Positions 25,571 through 35,473 of a DNA stretch of 64,000 bases are shown one piece after another (the stretch's first letter is position 1; each line of letters starts with the position of its first letter). The stretch is from an uncultured Ignavibacteria bacterium (GTDB taxonomy: Bacteria > Bacteroidota > Ignavibacteria > Tepidaquicellales > Tepidaquicellaceae): contig CALJIG010000120.1 of assembly GCA_937974175.1 (NCBI GenBank), forward strand, positions 1 through 64,000, in the 5' to 3' direction. The notes below the pieces were generated by a model, which saw only the letters and a program-made list of their open reading frames with translations, was not told the origin of the DNA and did not search any database. A program made the translations under genes and the position numbers.

Positions 25571-28500
25571 ATGAACGAAAATATTCTAAACCCCAAATTC
25601 GGGTACACATTTGCAGATTTATTTGTTAGCGGCAAACTAAAGAATCTATCCGAAGATTTTTATAAGTATTTTGAAAGCGCGAATTCTGAAAAATTTGAAG
25701 AATTTAAGAAATATCGCGATTCCTTGGGCGAGGGCTATACTTATATTCAGGCATCTGAAGTTATAATGAACTCCAGCGTTTACCTTTCCGATTTTCTCGG
25801 AGAGCTTTTTAATGTTCAGGAACACCTTGCGAAATATGTTGATGAGGCGCAATATAATGAAGATATATTTTTATTTAAAAAAGAATTTGTTCAGAGAAAA
25901 GTATTCAGAAGATTTAAACCTGCCGACCTTGAAAATATAAACTGGTCCGAGCTAGATGCTTTTGTAACAAAAATAAAATTTTGCTTTGCAGATAAATTAG
26001 ATTTCGATGTTGATGAAGAAAAATATACGGCACGATTTGTAAACGAGCTTGCCGAGCTTGAAAAAAATTACAGATGGTTTTACGAAGGAGATAAATTCGC
26101 TCCGGAGAATTTCCAGATTCCCGATAATTATAAAGCATGCGCAGCAAAATTAATTCCTGAAATAAAAATATCCAGCGGAATTGCAGAAGATGAAAAAGAA
26201 TATGATAATATTAAATTCCTTATGGAAAAAATTATGCAATGGGTTTTTGCAAAGAGACACTATGATTCAAATGCTGCTAAATGGGTATCGTACTTCGAGC
26301 CTGAGAAATTAGACTTTGACCATCTTGTTCACACTGAAACTCCCGAACCAAATTTCCCTGAAAAATTGGAAGGCGAAGAAAAACATTTCATACAAAGAAA
26401 CGGATTTGAACTTCATGACCACCAGATGAGTGAACGTCAGATATTGAATCAAGTCGATTATTGTATGTATTGCCATGACCGTGAAAAAGATTCATGCTCA
26501 AAAGGACTGACAGACAGATTTGGGGCGTTAAAAGCAAATCCTTTGGGAATTGAGCTTACAGGATGCCCATTAAACGAAAAGATTTCAGAAGCCCATTTAT
26601 TACGAAAAAGCGGAAGACCGCTTTCTGCGCTGGCAATTGTAGCAATTGATAACCCAATGTGCCCGGGAACAGGGCATAGAATTTGTAATGACTGTATGAA
26701 AGGGTGTATTTATCAGAAACAGGACCCTGTAAATATACCTCAGGTTGAGACAAATACGCTAAGAGATGTGGTAAATCTTCCATACGGCTTTGAAATTTAC
26801 ACACTTCTTACACGCTGGAATCCTATTAATATAAAACGTCCTTACGCTCAGGAATACAACGGCAAAAATGTGATGGTTGTTGGTATGGGACCGGCAGGCT
26901 ATACGCTTTCGCATCATTTATTAAATGCAGGCTTTGGTGTAACAGGAATTGACGGATTAAAAATTGAGCCATTGTTCGGTGAGTATACAGGTATAAATCC
27001 TTTTACGAACGAAAGAACTGAACCGAAGGCAGTAAAAGACTTTTCTAAAGAAATTGAGCAGGAGCTTGACAAGAGAATTCAGCAAGGCTTCGGCGGAGTA
27101 ACTGAATATGGTATTACCGTCCGCTGGAATAAAAATTTCTTATCGATGATTTATGTAAATCTTGCGCGAAGAAATAATTTCAGATTATACGACGGAGTTC
27201 GTTTCGGAAGCTCAATAAAAATTAACGATGCATGGGAAATGGGATTTGACCACATTGCAATTGCAGCAGGCGCAGGCCAGCCGACGATTGTCGATATGAA
27301 AAACAATCTTGCAAAGGGAGTTAGGAAGTCAACCGATTATTTGATGTCGCTTCAATTATCAGGTGCAAGCAAGGATGATAATTTAACAAGTACAATGATT
27401 CAACTGCCTGCAGTAATTATCGGCGGCGGATTGACGGCAATTGATACGACAACTGAAACTGCAGCATATTATCCTGTACAGGTGAAAAGAGTGTTAGACA
27501 GATATGAAAAAATTACAGCAGAGAAAGGCGAAGAATATTTCTGGGGCACGTTTAACGAACAAGGCAACGAAGAAAACAAAGAAATAATAAAAACATTTAT
27601 TGCTCACGGAAAAGAAGTAAGAGCAGAAGAAGAGCTTGCCAAGATTGAAAACAGAAAAACAAATTATATAGATTTAGTCAGAAAGTTCGGCGGAGTTTCA
27701 CTCGTATATCGTAAAAGAATGCAGGATTCACCGGCATACAGACTAAACCACGAAGAGATAAAAGAAGCATTGGAGCAGGGAGTTTATTTTGTTGAAAACT
27801 TATCTCCCACTGAAATTGTAAAAGATAAATACGGAAGAGCAGAAAAAGTAATATTTGAAAAGCAGACTGTAGAAAAAACAGAAGACGGCAAAATAAAGTA
27901 TAAGAGCAGCGGAGAGTTTATTGAAATGCCTGCAAAGACCGTACAGGTAGCTGCGGGAACATCGCCAAACTCAATGTATGAATTTGAAAATCCTGAGACG
28001 TTCCAGATGGATGCCAAATGGCAGTATTTCAAAACGTTCAAGCCGGTTAAAGGTGATGACGGGAAGTATTCGCTGGAAGCAGTAAGCACTAAGGAAGACG
28101 GATTTTTTACATCATACAATAAGAACGGAAAGTTTATTTCCTTCTACGGAGATATTCATCCGAAGTATGTCGGCAGTGTTGTGAAGGCAATGGCATCTGC
28201 GAAGAAAGGCTCATGGGATGTTGTTGATATTTTGAAGAATGAAGAAGGAAAGTTTAAAACTTCAAAAGAATTTTTTGATATTACCGATGAAAAATTTGTT
28301 GCAAGAGTTCATTCTGTAAAGAGACTTAATGACAGAACAATTGAGCTTGTAATAAAAAGTAAATCAGGCGCAGATAAATTTAATGCGGGACAGTTCTTTA
28401 AATTACAGAACTATGAAGTGTTGACAGAAAAGAAGAACGGTATTTCAAAAGCATTTGAAGGAGTTGCTCTTGCCGGTGTAAGCGCAGATAAAGAAAACGG

Positions 28501-29227
28501 TCTGCTTAAATTTGTTGTTATTGAGCGCGGAGTTTCAACCTCACTCATGCAAAATTTAAAAGAAGGCGATAAAGTTTTCTTAATGGGACCGACAGGAAGT
28601 ACACCTAAGATATCAACAGGACAAAATGTACTTATTGCAGGCGGCGGCTCAGGTAATGCAGTGCTGCTCTCAGTTGCGCAGGAGTTAAAGAAACAAAACA
28701 ATAATGTTCTTTACTTTGCCGGCTACAGAAAAAATGATGAGGTCTTTGACAGGGAAATTATTGAAAGCTCCAGTGATAAAGTGATATGGTGCTCCGAAGA
28801 AGGAGACATAAATCCTGCAAGAGAACAGGATTCATTCTTTAAAGGAACTATAATCGAAGGAATAAAAAATTACGTAGGTCAGAATAAGGATTTAAAACAG
28901 ATAAATAAAATAATAACGGCAGGAAGTCCTGAAATGATGCAGGGAATCCGTGATGCAAGAAAAACATTTTTAAAAGAATATCTTAACGGACATGAGGCAG
29001 TTGCTAATATTAATTCGCCAATGCAGTGTATGATGAAGGCAGTTTGCGCGCGATGTCTGCTAAGAAATGTTGACCCTGAAACAGGCAAAGAGAAGTTTGT
29101 TTATTCCTGCGAATGTCAGGAGCAGAAGCTTGATGAAATTGATTTTTCTAATCTGGAGGAGAGATTAGAGATGAATGCTCCTATAGAAAAGCTGAACAGA
29201 TTATATTATGAATGTTTTGTGAAATAA
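25571..29227 (+). CDS. Single-chain Nfn-like flavoprotein (GltD-like plus PyrK/FNR-like)
   Basis: A 1218-residue oxidoreductase. Residues 1-~280 are helical and unrecognised. Residues 298-380 carry many Cys (CMYC, GCPL, CPGTGHRICNDCMKGC), as in the Fe-S part of GltD/NfnB. An FAD Rossmann motif VVGMGPAGY is at 436-444 and a second dinucleotide motif IIGGGLTAID near 616. From about 905 an FNR-like FAD/NAD domain begins, and the end (about 1150-1205) has VCARC ... SCECQ followed by LDEIDFSNLEERL, like the [2Fe-2S] tail of NfnA and PyrK. The layout suggests NADH/NADPH/ferredoxin electron transfer, possibly bifurcating. Soluble; function inferred. Confidence 0.8.
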   Translation: MNENILNPKFGYTFADLFVSGKLKNLSEDFYKYFESANSEKFEEFKKYRDSLGEGYTYIQASEVIMNSSVYLSDFLGELFNVQEHLAKYVDEAQYNEDIFLFKKEFVQRKVFRRFKPADLENINWSELDAFVTKIKFCFADKLDFDVDEEKYTARFVNELAELEKNYRWFYEGDKFAPENFQIPDNYKACAAKLIPEIKISSGIAEDEKEYDNIKFLMEKIMQWVFAKRHYDSNAAKWVSYFEPEKLDFDHLVHTETPEPNFPEKLEGEEKHFIQRNGFELHDHQMSERQILNQVDYCMYCHDREKDSCSKGLTDRFGALKANPLGIELTGCPLNEKISEAHLLRKSGRPLSALAIVAIDNPMCPGTGHRICNDCMKGCIYQKQDPVNIPQVETNTLRDVVNLPYGFEIYTLLTRWNPINIKRPYAQEYNGKNVMVVGMGPAGYTLSHHLLNAGFGVTGIDGLKIEPLFGEYTGINPFTNERTEPKAVKDFSKEIEQELDKRIQQGFGGVTEYGITVRWNKNFLSMIYVNLARRNNFRLYDGVRFGSSIKINDAWEMGFDHIAIAAGAGQPTIVDMKNNLAKGVRKSTDYLMSLQLSGASKDDNLTSTMIQLPAVIIGGGLTAIDTTTETAAYYPVQVKRVLDRYEKITAEKGEEYFWGTFNEQGNEENKEIIKTFIAHGKEVRAEEELAKIENRKTNYIDLVRKFGGVSLVYRKRMQDSPAYRLNHEEIKEALEQGVYFVENLSPTEIVKDKYGRAEKVIFEKQTVEKTEDGKIKYKSSGEFIEMPAKTVQVAAGTSPNSMYEFENPETFQMDAKWQYFKTFKPVKGDDGKYSLEAVSTKEDGFFTSYNKNGKFISFYGDIHPKYVGSVVKAMASAKKGSWDVVDILKNEEGKFKTSKEFFDITDEKFVARVHSVKRLNDRTIELVIKSKSGADKFNAGQFFKLQNYEVLTEKKNGISKAFEGVALAGVSADKENGLLKFVVIERGVSTSLMQNLKEGDKVFLMGPTGSTPKISTGQNVLIAGGGSGNAVLLSVAQELKKQNNNVLYFAGYRKNDEVFDREIIESSSDKVIWCSEEGDINPAREQDSFFKGTIIEGIKNYVGQNKDLKQINKIITAGSPEMMQGIRDARKTFLKEYLNGHEAVANINSPMQCMMKAVCARCLLRNVDPETGKEKFVYSCECQEQKLDEIDFSNLEERLEMNAPIEKLNRLYYECFVK

Positions 29228-29277
29228 GAATTACATATTTTATTAATTAATATTTTATATCTCCCCCTAGATATAAC

Positions 29278-29298
29278 GGCGGAGTAATCCGCCTTTTC
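29278..29298 (+). terminator. Terminator after the Nfn-like gene
   Basis: GGCGGA-gtaa-TCCGCC is followed by TTTT. It lies about 50 bases after the stop codon and 20 before the histidine kinase gene, so the kinase is probably transcribed separately. Confidence 0.75.
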
Positions 29299-29316
29299 CT
29301 GTATCTCAAAAAATAT

Positions 29317-32300
29317 ATGTCCAAAAACTCCAACAATACAGAAAATATTGATGCTCAATCCATACTGCCGGCTCTTCTTGAGAGTTTGTCAATTGGGATT
29401 GGTGTTTATAAATATGTCTATGGTAAAAAAGGGGAGATAGTTGATTTTGAAAAAATCATTGTAAACTCGGCGACTGAAAAAATGTCCGGTCGCACAAAAG
29501 AAGAACTACTGGGTAAAAGACTTTGCGAAGAATTTCCTGGAATTAAACAAGACGGCATTTTTGAAAAATTCGTTAATGTGGTCGAGGCCGGAACACCGCT
29601 CGATATTGAACATTTCTACAATCATGAAGGATTTTCAAATTGGTACAGAATAAGAGCAGGAAAAGTAACCAACGGAATCGTTATAACGTTTGAAGATATA
29701 AATGAGCATAAAGTATTTGCCGAAGCGCTTAAGAAGAGCGAAGATAAATACCGAAACCTTGCAGAGAACCAGCCTATCGCAGTCACTCGTTTCAATATAC
29801 AAAACAATAAATACGAATTTGTAAATAAAGAATTTGTCCGCCAGACAGGTTATAACAGGGAAGAATTTGATAATCTTAATCCTGACCAGCTGCGTGATAT
29901 AATTTTTTTCGATGATGCTGAAAAGGTAATGGAAGAATATAGAAAATGGAAAGAAGAAGATTATAAAACAAATCTCCGTGTTGACTATCGCATTAAAAAT
30001 AAATCCGGACAAATTGTATGGCTGGATACATTTCTTTATGCAGAGTACAATGATGACGGCGGTGTTCAGTGCATAAATCAGTTATGTATCGATGTTACTG
30101 ATATCAGAAAAAAAGAAGAAGAGTACAGAAAAACACAGGAGAGATATAATCTTGCAATTACTGCTATCAAAGACGGGATATGGGACTGGGATTTAATCAT
30201 AGATGATATTTTCCTTTCAAAAGCATTTCTGGAAATAATAGGTTACCAAAAAAGTGAAATTCAGGACTTCAGAAAATTCTGGTTCGATGAAATTCATCCC
30301 GATGAGCGCGAACAATTTTATAAAGATTTACAAGACCACATAGACGGCAAGACGGATGTGTTTATAAGTCTTCACAGGATAAAACATAAAAACGGAAACT
30401 GGATTTGGGTAGAGTCAAAAGGAAAATGTTTCAGAGACGACAAAGGAAAAGCTTACAGATTCCTCGGTACGTTGACAGATATTTCAGAGAGAAAGAAAAC
30501 AGAAGAAGAAATAATTAATGCGCGCAAAGAAGCAGAGAATGCTTTGAAAACAAAGGCAGAGTTTCTTGCAACGATGAGCCATGAAATCCGCACTCCTATG
30601 AATGCAGTTATTGGTATGTCAGGATTGCTGATGGAAACAGAATTAACAGAAGAACAGAGAGAGTTTGCAGATACAATAAGATTAAGCGGTGACCATCTTC
30701 TTACAATCATCAATGACATACTTGATTTCTCAAAAATAGAATCTGAAAGATTAACACTTGAAGAGCAGCCGTTTGAGCTAAGCTCGTGCGTTGAAGATGT
30801 TTATGATTTAATGGGACCGCGCGCACTGGCAAAGAGACTGGATTTGCTTTATCAAATCGATTCACAAATCCCACATATAATAGTCGGCGATGTAACTCGT
30901 CTTAGACAAATTCTCGGAAACTTAGTTTCCAATGCAATTAAGTTTACAGATTTCGGAGAAGTGTTTACGTCGGTAGATTTAGTAAAACGGGAAGGCGATG
31001 ATTTACTGCTTTCTTTCTCGGTTAAGGATACAGGTATCGGAATTCACGAAGAAAAGAAAAAGAAAATTTTTGAAGCGTTTTCACAGGCAGATTCATCAAC
31101 AACGCGCAGATACGGCGGAACAGGTTTAGGTCTCGCTATAAGCAGTAAGCTTGTTGAAATGATGGACGGAGAGATATGGGTTGAGAGTGAATTCGGCAAA
31201 GGCGCAACATTCCATTTTACAATTAATGTACAGGCCTCAAAGCAGCAGATAACAAAGTTATACCAGAGCGGTCATATACCTGAAATAAGAAATAAGAAAA
31301 TCTTAGTTGTTGACGATAATAAAACGAACAGGAATATTCTTGTGCAGCAGGCGAAATCATGGGGAATGGCAGCGGAAGCTTACGAGACAGGCTCAGAAGT
31401 TTTAGAAATATTAAAAACGGATAAGATATTTGACTTAGCTATACTTGATATGCTAATGCCCGATATGGACGGACTTGAGCTGGGGCAAAAGATAAAACAA
31501 ATTCCGGGACGCGAAGCTTTGCCTATGATAATGCTTACATCTGTTGGAAATCTAAAAGAGTATAAAGAGCCGGCAAACAATATTTTTGCTGATTATATTT
31601 CTAAGCCGATAAAAAAGAACGATCTTTTTAATGTGCTGGTAAAGGTTTTAACAAATTCAGCAATATCATTCGGAAGGGAACATACAGAAAGCAAGCTTGA
31701 TAAAAAACTTTCAGAAAAACTCCCGCTGAAAATTTTAGTGGCAGAAGATAATTTAATAAATCAGAAACTCGCAGTAAGATTGCTTCAGCAGATGGGCTAC
31801 TCAGCAGATGTTGCAAGCAACGGACTTGAAGTGCTTGAAGCTCTGAACCGCCAGCATTATGAAATAGTATTTATGGATATTCAAATGCCGGAGATGGACG
31901 GGCTTGAAGCAACTAAGCATATTTTAAAAAACAGAAAACTTGAACTGCGTCCGAAAATTATTGCTATGACTGCAAACGTAATGCAGGGTGATAGAGAGAT
32001 CTGCCTTGAAGCCGGAATGAATGATTACATAGGCAAACCGATTCTGATAGAGGAAGTACAGAAAGCTCTGATAAAGTGGGGTAAGGAAATCCGAGCAGAA
32101 AGAGAAATGCGCAAAATGAAATTCAGCAAAACATTCCTTGATATGGATGTTGTGAACGGATTAAAGGAAATAGGCGATTCAGGATTTGTTGATGATATGG
32201 TAAAGTTATATATTGACCAGTCAGTTGAGTTAATAGACAGCATCAGAGAAAATTCTGCAAAGAGTAATTTTGACAGAGTGTTTCTTGATACTCATAGCCT

Positions 32301-32466
32301 TAAAGGTTCAAGCTTAAATCTCGGAGCAAGAGATATTGCCGAATTGTGCAAACAAATTGAAATGAAGATAAAAGAAGTTGATACACCCGGCTTGATGTAT
32401 TTAATAAAAGAGCTTGAAAAAACTTTTGAAGGCACCAAAGAAGAACTTCTCACAATAAACAATTAA
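29317..32466 (+). CDS. Hybrid sensor histidine kinase (PAS x3, HisKA, HATPase, REC x2, HPt)
   Basis: A 1049-residue phosphorelay protein without membrane segments, so it senses a cytoplasmic signal. Three PAS units cover about 10-130, 140-265 and 275-395, the latter two with PAC-like ends. The H-box is SHEIRTP with His422; the ATPase domain spans about 530-645 (DTGIGI, GGTGLGLAI). REC1 has Asp711 (ILDMLMPDMDG), REC2 has Asp854 (FMDIQMPEMDG) and the C-terminal HPt has His993 (DTHSLKGSS). The layout is BarA-like. No cognate regulator is adjacent; the NarL-type regulators are 30 kb away. Confidence 0.95.
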   Translation: MSKNSNNTENIDAQSILPALLESLSIGIGVYKYVYGKKGEIVDFEKIIVNSATEKMSGRTKEELLGKRLCEEFPGIKQDGIFEKFVNVVEAGTPLDIEHFYNHEGFSNWYRIRAGKVTNGIVITFEDINEHKVFAEALKKSEDKYRNLAENQPIAVTRFNIQNNKYEFVNKEFVRQTGYNREEFDNLNPDQLRDIIFFDDAEKVMEEYRKWKEEDYKTNLRVDYRIKNKSGQIVWLDTFLYAEYNDDGGVQCINQLCIDVTDIRKKEEEYRKTQERYNLAITAIKDGIWDWDLIIDDIFLSKAFLEIIGYQKSEIQDFRKFWFDEIHPDEREQFYKDLQDHIDGKTDVFISLHRIKHKNGNWIWVESKGKCFRDDKGKAYRFLGTLTDISERKKTEEEIINARKEAENALKTKAEFLATMSHEIRTPMNAVIGMSGLLMETELTEEQREFADTIRLSGDHLLTIINDILDFSKIESERLTLEEQPFELSSCVEDVYDLMGPRALAKRLDLLYQIDSQIPHIIVGDVTRLRQILGNLVSNAIKFTDFGEVFTSVDLVKREGDDLLLSFSVKDTGIGIHEEKKKKIFEAFSQADSSTTRRYGGTGLGLAISSKLVEMMDGEIWVESEFGKGATFHFTINVQASKQQITKLYQSGHIPEIRNKKILVVDDNKTNRNILVQQAKSWGMAAEAYETGSEVLEILKTDKIFDLAILDMLMPDMDGLELGQKIKQIPGREALPMIMLTSVGNLKEYKEPANNIFADYISKPIKKNDLFNVLVKVLTNSAISFGREHTESKLDKKLSEKLPLKILVAEDNLINQKLAVRLLQQMGYSADVASNGLEVLEALNRQHYEIVFMDIQMPEMDGLEATKHILKNRKLELRPKIIAMTANVMQGDREICLEAGMNDYIGKPILIEEVQKALIKWGKEIRAEREMRKMKFSKTFLDMDVVNGLKEIGDSGFVDDMVKLYIDQSVELIDSIRENSAKSNFDRVFLDTHSLKGSSLNLGARDIAELCKQIEMKIKEVDTPGLMYLIKELEKTFEGTKEELLTINN

Positions 32467-32478
32467 TATAAAATTCCC

Positions 32479-33840
32479 CTGTCGAAATTAAAAAGTAAAT
32501 ACGTCTGTCAGAACTGCGGCTATGCGAGTCCACGCTGGAGCGGTAAATGCCCCGAGTGCGGCTTATGGAATACTCTTGTCGAAGAAATAATTGATACTCA
32601 TACCGAAAAACTAGCACGCAAAGTTGAGCTGAAAAGTCAGAGTGCTAACATAAAATTAATAACGGAAATTGAAACGTTCGGTGAGAACAGAATTAAAACA
32701 GGAATAGAAGAGCTTGACAGAGTTTTAGGCGGCGGCATTGTCGGCGGTTCAGTAATTCTCATAGGAGGAGACCCGGGAATAGGGAAGTCAACTCTTATGC
32801 TTCAGATTGCCGATAAGATAAAAGACAAAAGAATTTTATATGTTAGCGGTGAGGAATCTGCTCTTCAGATAAAAATGAGAAGCGACAGATTGAATTTTCA
32901 TCTGGAAAATTTTTATATTCTATCAGAAACAAATCTCGAAATAATTCAGGCCGTTATAGATAGTGAAGAGCCTGAGCTGATTGTAATTGATTCTATCCAG
33001 ACTGTTCATCGCAATGATATCGAAAGCGCGCCGGGAACGGTATCGCAGCTTCGCGAATCCACAGCCCTTCTTATTAATATTGCAAAAACAAAAAACATCC
33101 CTATATTTGTAGTCGGACACATTACCAAAGACGGAATGATTGCCGGACCGAAAATTCTTGAGCACATGGTTGATGTTGTGCTTCAGTTCGAAGGTGAGAG
33201 AACACATGCTTACAGAATTTTGCGAGGTATAAAAAACCGTTTCGGTTCTACGAATGAAATCGGTATTTTTGAAATGACGGAAATGGGATTGAATGAAGTT
33301 AAAAATCCCAGTGAAGTATTTTTGTCGCAAAGAAATTACGGCGCATCAGGCTGCAGTATATCATCTGCTATAGAGGGTACCAGACCGATTTTGATTGAAG
33401 TGCAGGCATTGGTATCTGCAACGAGTTACGGAATTCCGCAGAGGACTTCGATGGGATTTGATTATAAAAGGCTTAGCATTATGCTTGCTGTGCTTGAAAA
33501 GAAACTTGGCTTTCATCTGAACAAAGCCGATGTGTTTTTGAATATTGCAGGTGGAGTAAAGATAGATGAAACTGCAATTGACTTAGCAGTTGCAATGAGT
33601 ATCTGCTCAAGCTATAAAGATATTCCGATTGATTCAGAAACGGTTATACTGGGAGAAATTGGTTTATCAGGTGAAGTGAGAACGATTTCTTATTTAGATA
33701 AAAGAGTTAACGAAGCGGCAAAGCTGGGATTCAAAAGAATTATTGTTCCGAAGAGTAATCTGAAAGGTTATAATTCAAAAAAGGATTTTGAGATTATCGG
33801 TGTGGAAAAGATAAAAGATGCACTCGACAAATTGTTTTAA
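32479..33840 (+). CDS. radA: DNA repair protein RadA, apparent CTG start
   Basis: A 453-residue RecA-like branch-migration ATPase for recombinational repair. The first in-frame ATG (32797) would remove the zinc finger (CQNCG ... CPECG) and the Walker A motif GGDPGIGKST. Reading upstream, the frame is open to a stop at 32464, and a CTG at 32479 gives (M)SKLKSKYVCQNCG, which fits the conserved RadA N-terminus. ATT at 32473 is the only other near-cognate choice. The RadA motif KNRFG and a Lon-like C-terminal domain are intact. It begins 12 bases after the kinase stop codon. Confidence 0.93.
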   Translation: MSKLKSKYVCQNCGYASPRWSGKCPECGLWNTLVEEIIDTHTEKLARKVELKSQSANIKLITEIETFGENRIKTGIEELDRVLGGGIVGGSVILIGGDPGIGKSTLMLQIADKIKDKRILYVSGEESALQIKMRSDRLNFHLENFYILSETNLEIIQAVIDSEEPELIVIDSIQTVHRNDIESAPGTVSQLRESTALLINIAKTKNIPIFVVGHITKDGMIAGPKILEHMVDVVLQFEGERTHAYRILRGIKNRFGSTNEIGIFEMTEMGLNEVKNPSEVFLSQRNYGASGCSISSAIEGTRPILIEVQALVSATSYGIPQRTSMGFDYKRLSIMLAVLEKKLGFHLNKADVFLNIAGGVKIDETAIDLAVAMSICSSYKDIPIDSETVILGEIGLSGEVRTISYLDKRVNEAAKLGFKRIIVPKSNLKGYNSKKDFEIIGVEKIKDALDKLF

Positions 33841-33868
33841 GAATTAAAGTTTAAAAATTAAAAGTTAC

Positions 33869-34441
33869 ATGAATCATATAAAAGAGAATTTTATAGAAGC
33901 ACAAAAAGTTCTGGAAAAGTTTCTTTCAGACGACGCCAATTTTGAAAAGATAAAATCAGCCGGTGATATAATGGTTGATGCATTGAACAGCGGCGGAAAA
34001 ATAATCTCCTGCGGTAACGGCGGCTCAATGTGCGATGCAATGCACTTTGCTGAAGAGCTTACGGGAAGATTCAGAGACGATAGAAAAGCTATCGGCGCTG
34101 TTTCAATTTCAGATGCTTCGCATCTTACTTGCGTGGGGAACGATTACGGATTCGACAGAATTTTTTCGCGTTATGTCGAAGGTCTTGGAAGAGAAGGGGA
34201 TATACTACTAGCAATAAGCACAAGCGGTAACTCTAAAAATATTCTGAATGCAATAGATGCTGCTAAAGAAAGAGGAATGAAAATAGTAGGACTTACAGGA
34301 AAAGACGGCGGCAAGATGGCAACTGTATGTGATGTTGAAATTCGTTCGCCTCAATCGAAATATTCTGACAGAGTGCAGGAAATTCACATTAAAGTCATTC
34401 ATACTTTAATTGATTACATCGAAAGAAATTTAAAAAATTAA
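33869..34441 (+). CDS. gmhA: Phosphoheptose isomerase / SIS-domain protein
   Basis: A 190-residue SIS-domain isomerase with CGNGGSMCDAMHFAEELTGRF-type signature (near residue 50), the SISTSGNSKN phosphate loop and a C-terminal helix with VQEIHIKVIHTLID. GmhA converts sedoheptulose 7-phosphate to heptose 7-phosphate for the LPS inner core. The related DiaA protein is less likely. It lies 28 bases after radA and 12 before fbp, so the three probably share a transcript. Confidence 0.93.
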   Translation: MNHIKENFIEAQKVLEKFLSDDANFEKIKSAGDIMVDALNSGGKIISCGNGGSMCDAMHFAEELTGRFRDDRKAIGAVSISDASHLTCVGNDYGFDRIFSRYVEGLGREGDILLAISTSGNSKNILNAIDAAKERGMKIVGLTGKDGGKMATVCDVEIRSPQSKYSDRVQEIHIKVIHTLIDYIERNLKN

Positions 34442-34453
34442 CCCCTCTATATT

Positions 34454-35473
34454 ATGCTTAACAAGTTTAAAACTTTTTACAGACATATAATTGACCAGGA
34501 AAGAAATATACCGGATGCAACAGGGCAGTTATCAGATTTGCTTGCAGATATTGCATTAGCATGTAAAATAATTTCTCTGGAAGTTAACAGGGCGGGCTTA
34601 ATTGATATACTTGGATTTACAGGCGATGAAAATGTTCAGGGTGAAGCAGTAAAAAAACTTGATGTATATGCCAATGATATGCTGACAAATACTATGAAGG
34701 CAGGCGGGCATATATGCGCAGTTTGCTCAGAGGAAGAAGAGGAGTTTATTCCGCTTGAAGACAAATATATTCTGAATAATGCAATCAGTAATAAATATAT
34801 CTGCCACTTTGACCCGCTCGACGGTTCATCGAACATAGAAGCAAATATTTCCATAGGAACAATTTTCTCTATCTACAAAAGAATCTCTGAAAGCGGTCCG
34901 GGGACTGAGGCAGATTGCCTGCAGCCCGGAGTTGAACAAGTTGCAGCGGGTTACGTTGTCTATGGCTCAAGTACGTTCTTAGTTTACACTGCAGGGAAAG
35001 GAGTGCATGGATTTACGCTTGACCCGACAGTCGGTGAATTTTTACTGAGCTATGAAAATATGCAGATACCGAAAAAATCAAAGACGTATTCTATCAACGA
35101 AGGAAATTACTGCAAATGGTCTGATGGAATGAAAAAATATATCGACTATCTGAAAGAAGACGATAAAGAAACAAACAGACCTTATTCATCAAGATATGTA
35201 GGCTCATTAGTCGCTGACTTCCACCGCAATTTATTATACGGCGGGATTTTTATCTATCCTGCTGATAAGAAAAATACAAACGGAAAGCTTAGATTAATGT
35301 ATGAAGCAAACCCGTTAGCATTTATTGTGGAGCAAGCAGGCGGCAGAGCATCAACCGGAAAACAAAGAATTTTAGAAGTTACCCCCAAGGCATTACACCA
35401 AAGAGTACCGTTATTTATCGGAAGCGAAGAAGACGTAAAGCTAGCTGAAAGTTTTTTGAAAGATGAGGATTAG
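34454..35473 (+). CDS. fbp: Class I fructose-1,6-bisphosphatase
   Basis: A 339-residue metal-dependent phosphatase of gluconeogenesis. The metal-binding DPLDGSSNIE motif is near residue 123; SRYVGSLVADFHRNLLYGG and the late EANPLAFIVEQAGG are class I signatures. Length is normal. Its end overlaps the stop of the convergent lipoprotein gene by four bases. The pairing with gmhA suggests sugar-phosphate supply. Confidence 0.96.
   Translation: MLNKFKTFYRHIIDQERNIPDATGQLSDLLADIALACKIISLEVNRAGLIDILGFTGDENVQGEAVKKLDVYANDMLTNTMKAGGHICAVCSEEEEEFIPLEDKYILNNAISNKYICHFDPLDGSSNIEANISIGTIFSIYKRISESGPGTEADCLQPGVEQVAAGYVVYGSSTFLVYTAGKGVHGFTLDPTVGEFLLSYENMQIPKKSKTYSINEGNYCKWSDGMKKYIDYLKEDDKETNRPYSSRYVGSLVADFHRNLLYGGIFIYPADKKNTNGKLRLMYEANPLAFIVEQAGGRASTGKQRILEVTPKALHQRVPLFIGSEEDVKLAESFLKDED

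Noticed and set aside
32797..33840. radA beginning at the first ATG
   Set aside because: That start would delete the zinc finger and Walker A motif, which are encoded in frame just upstream.
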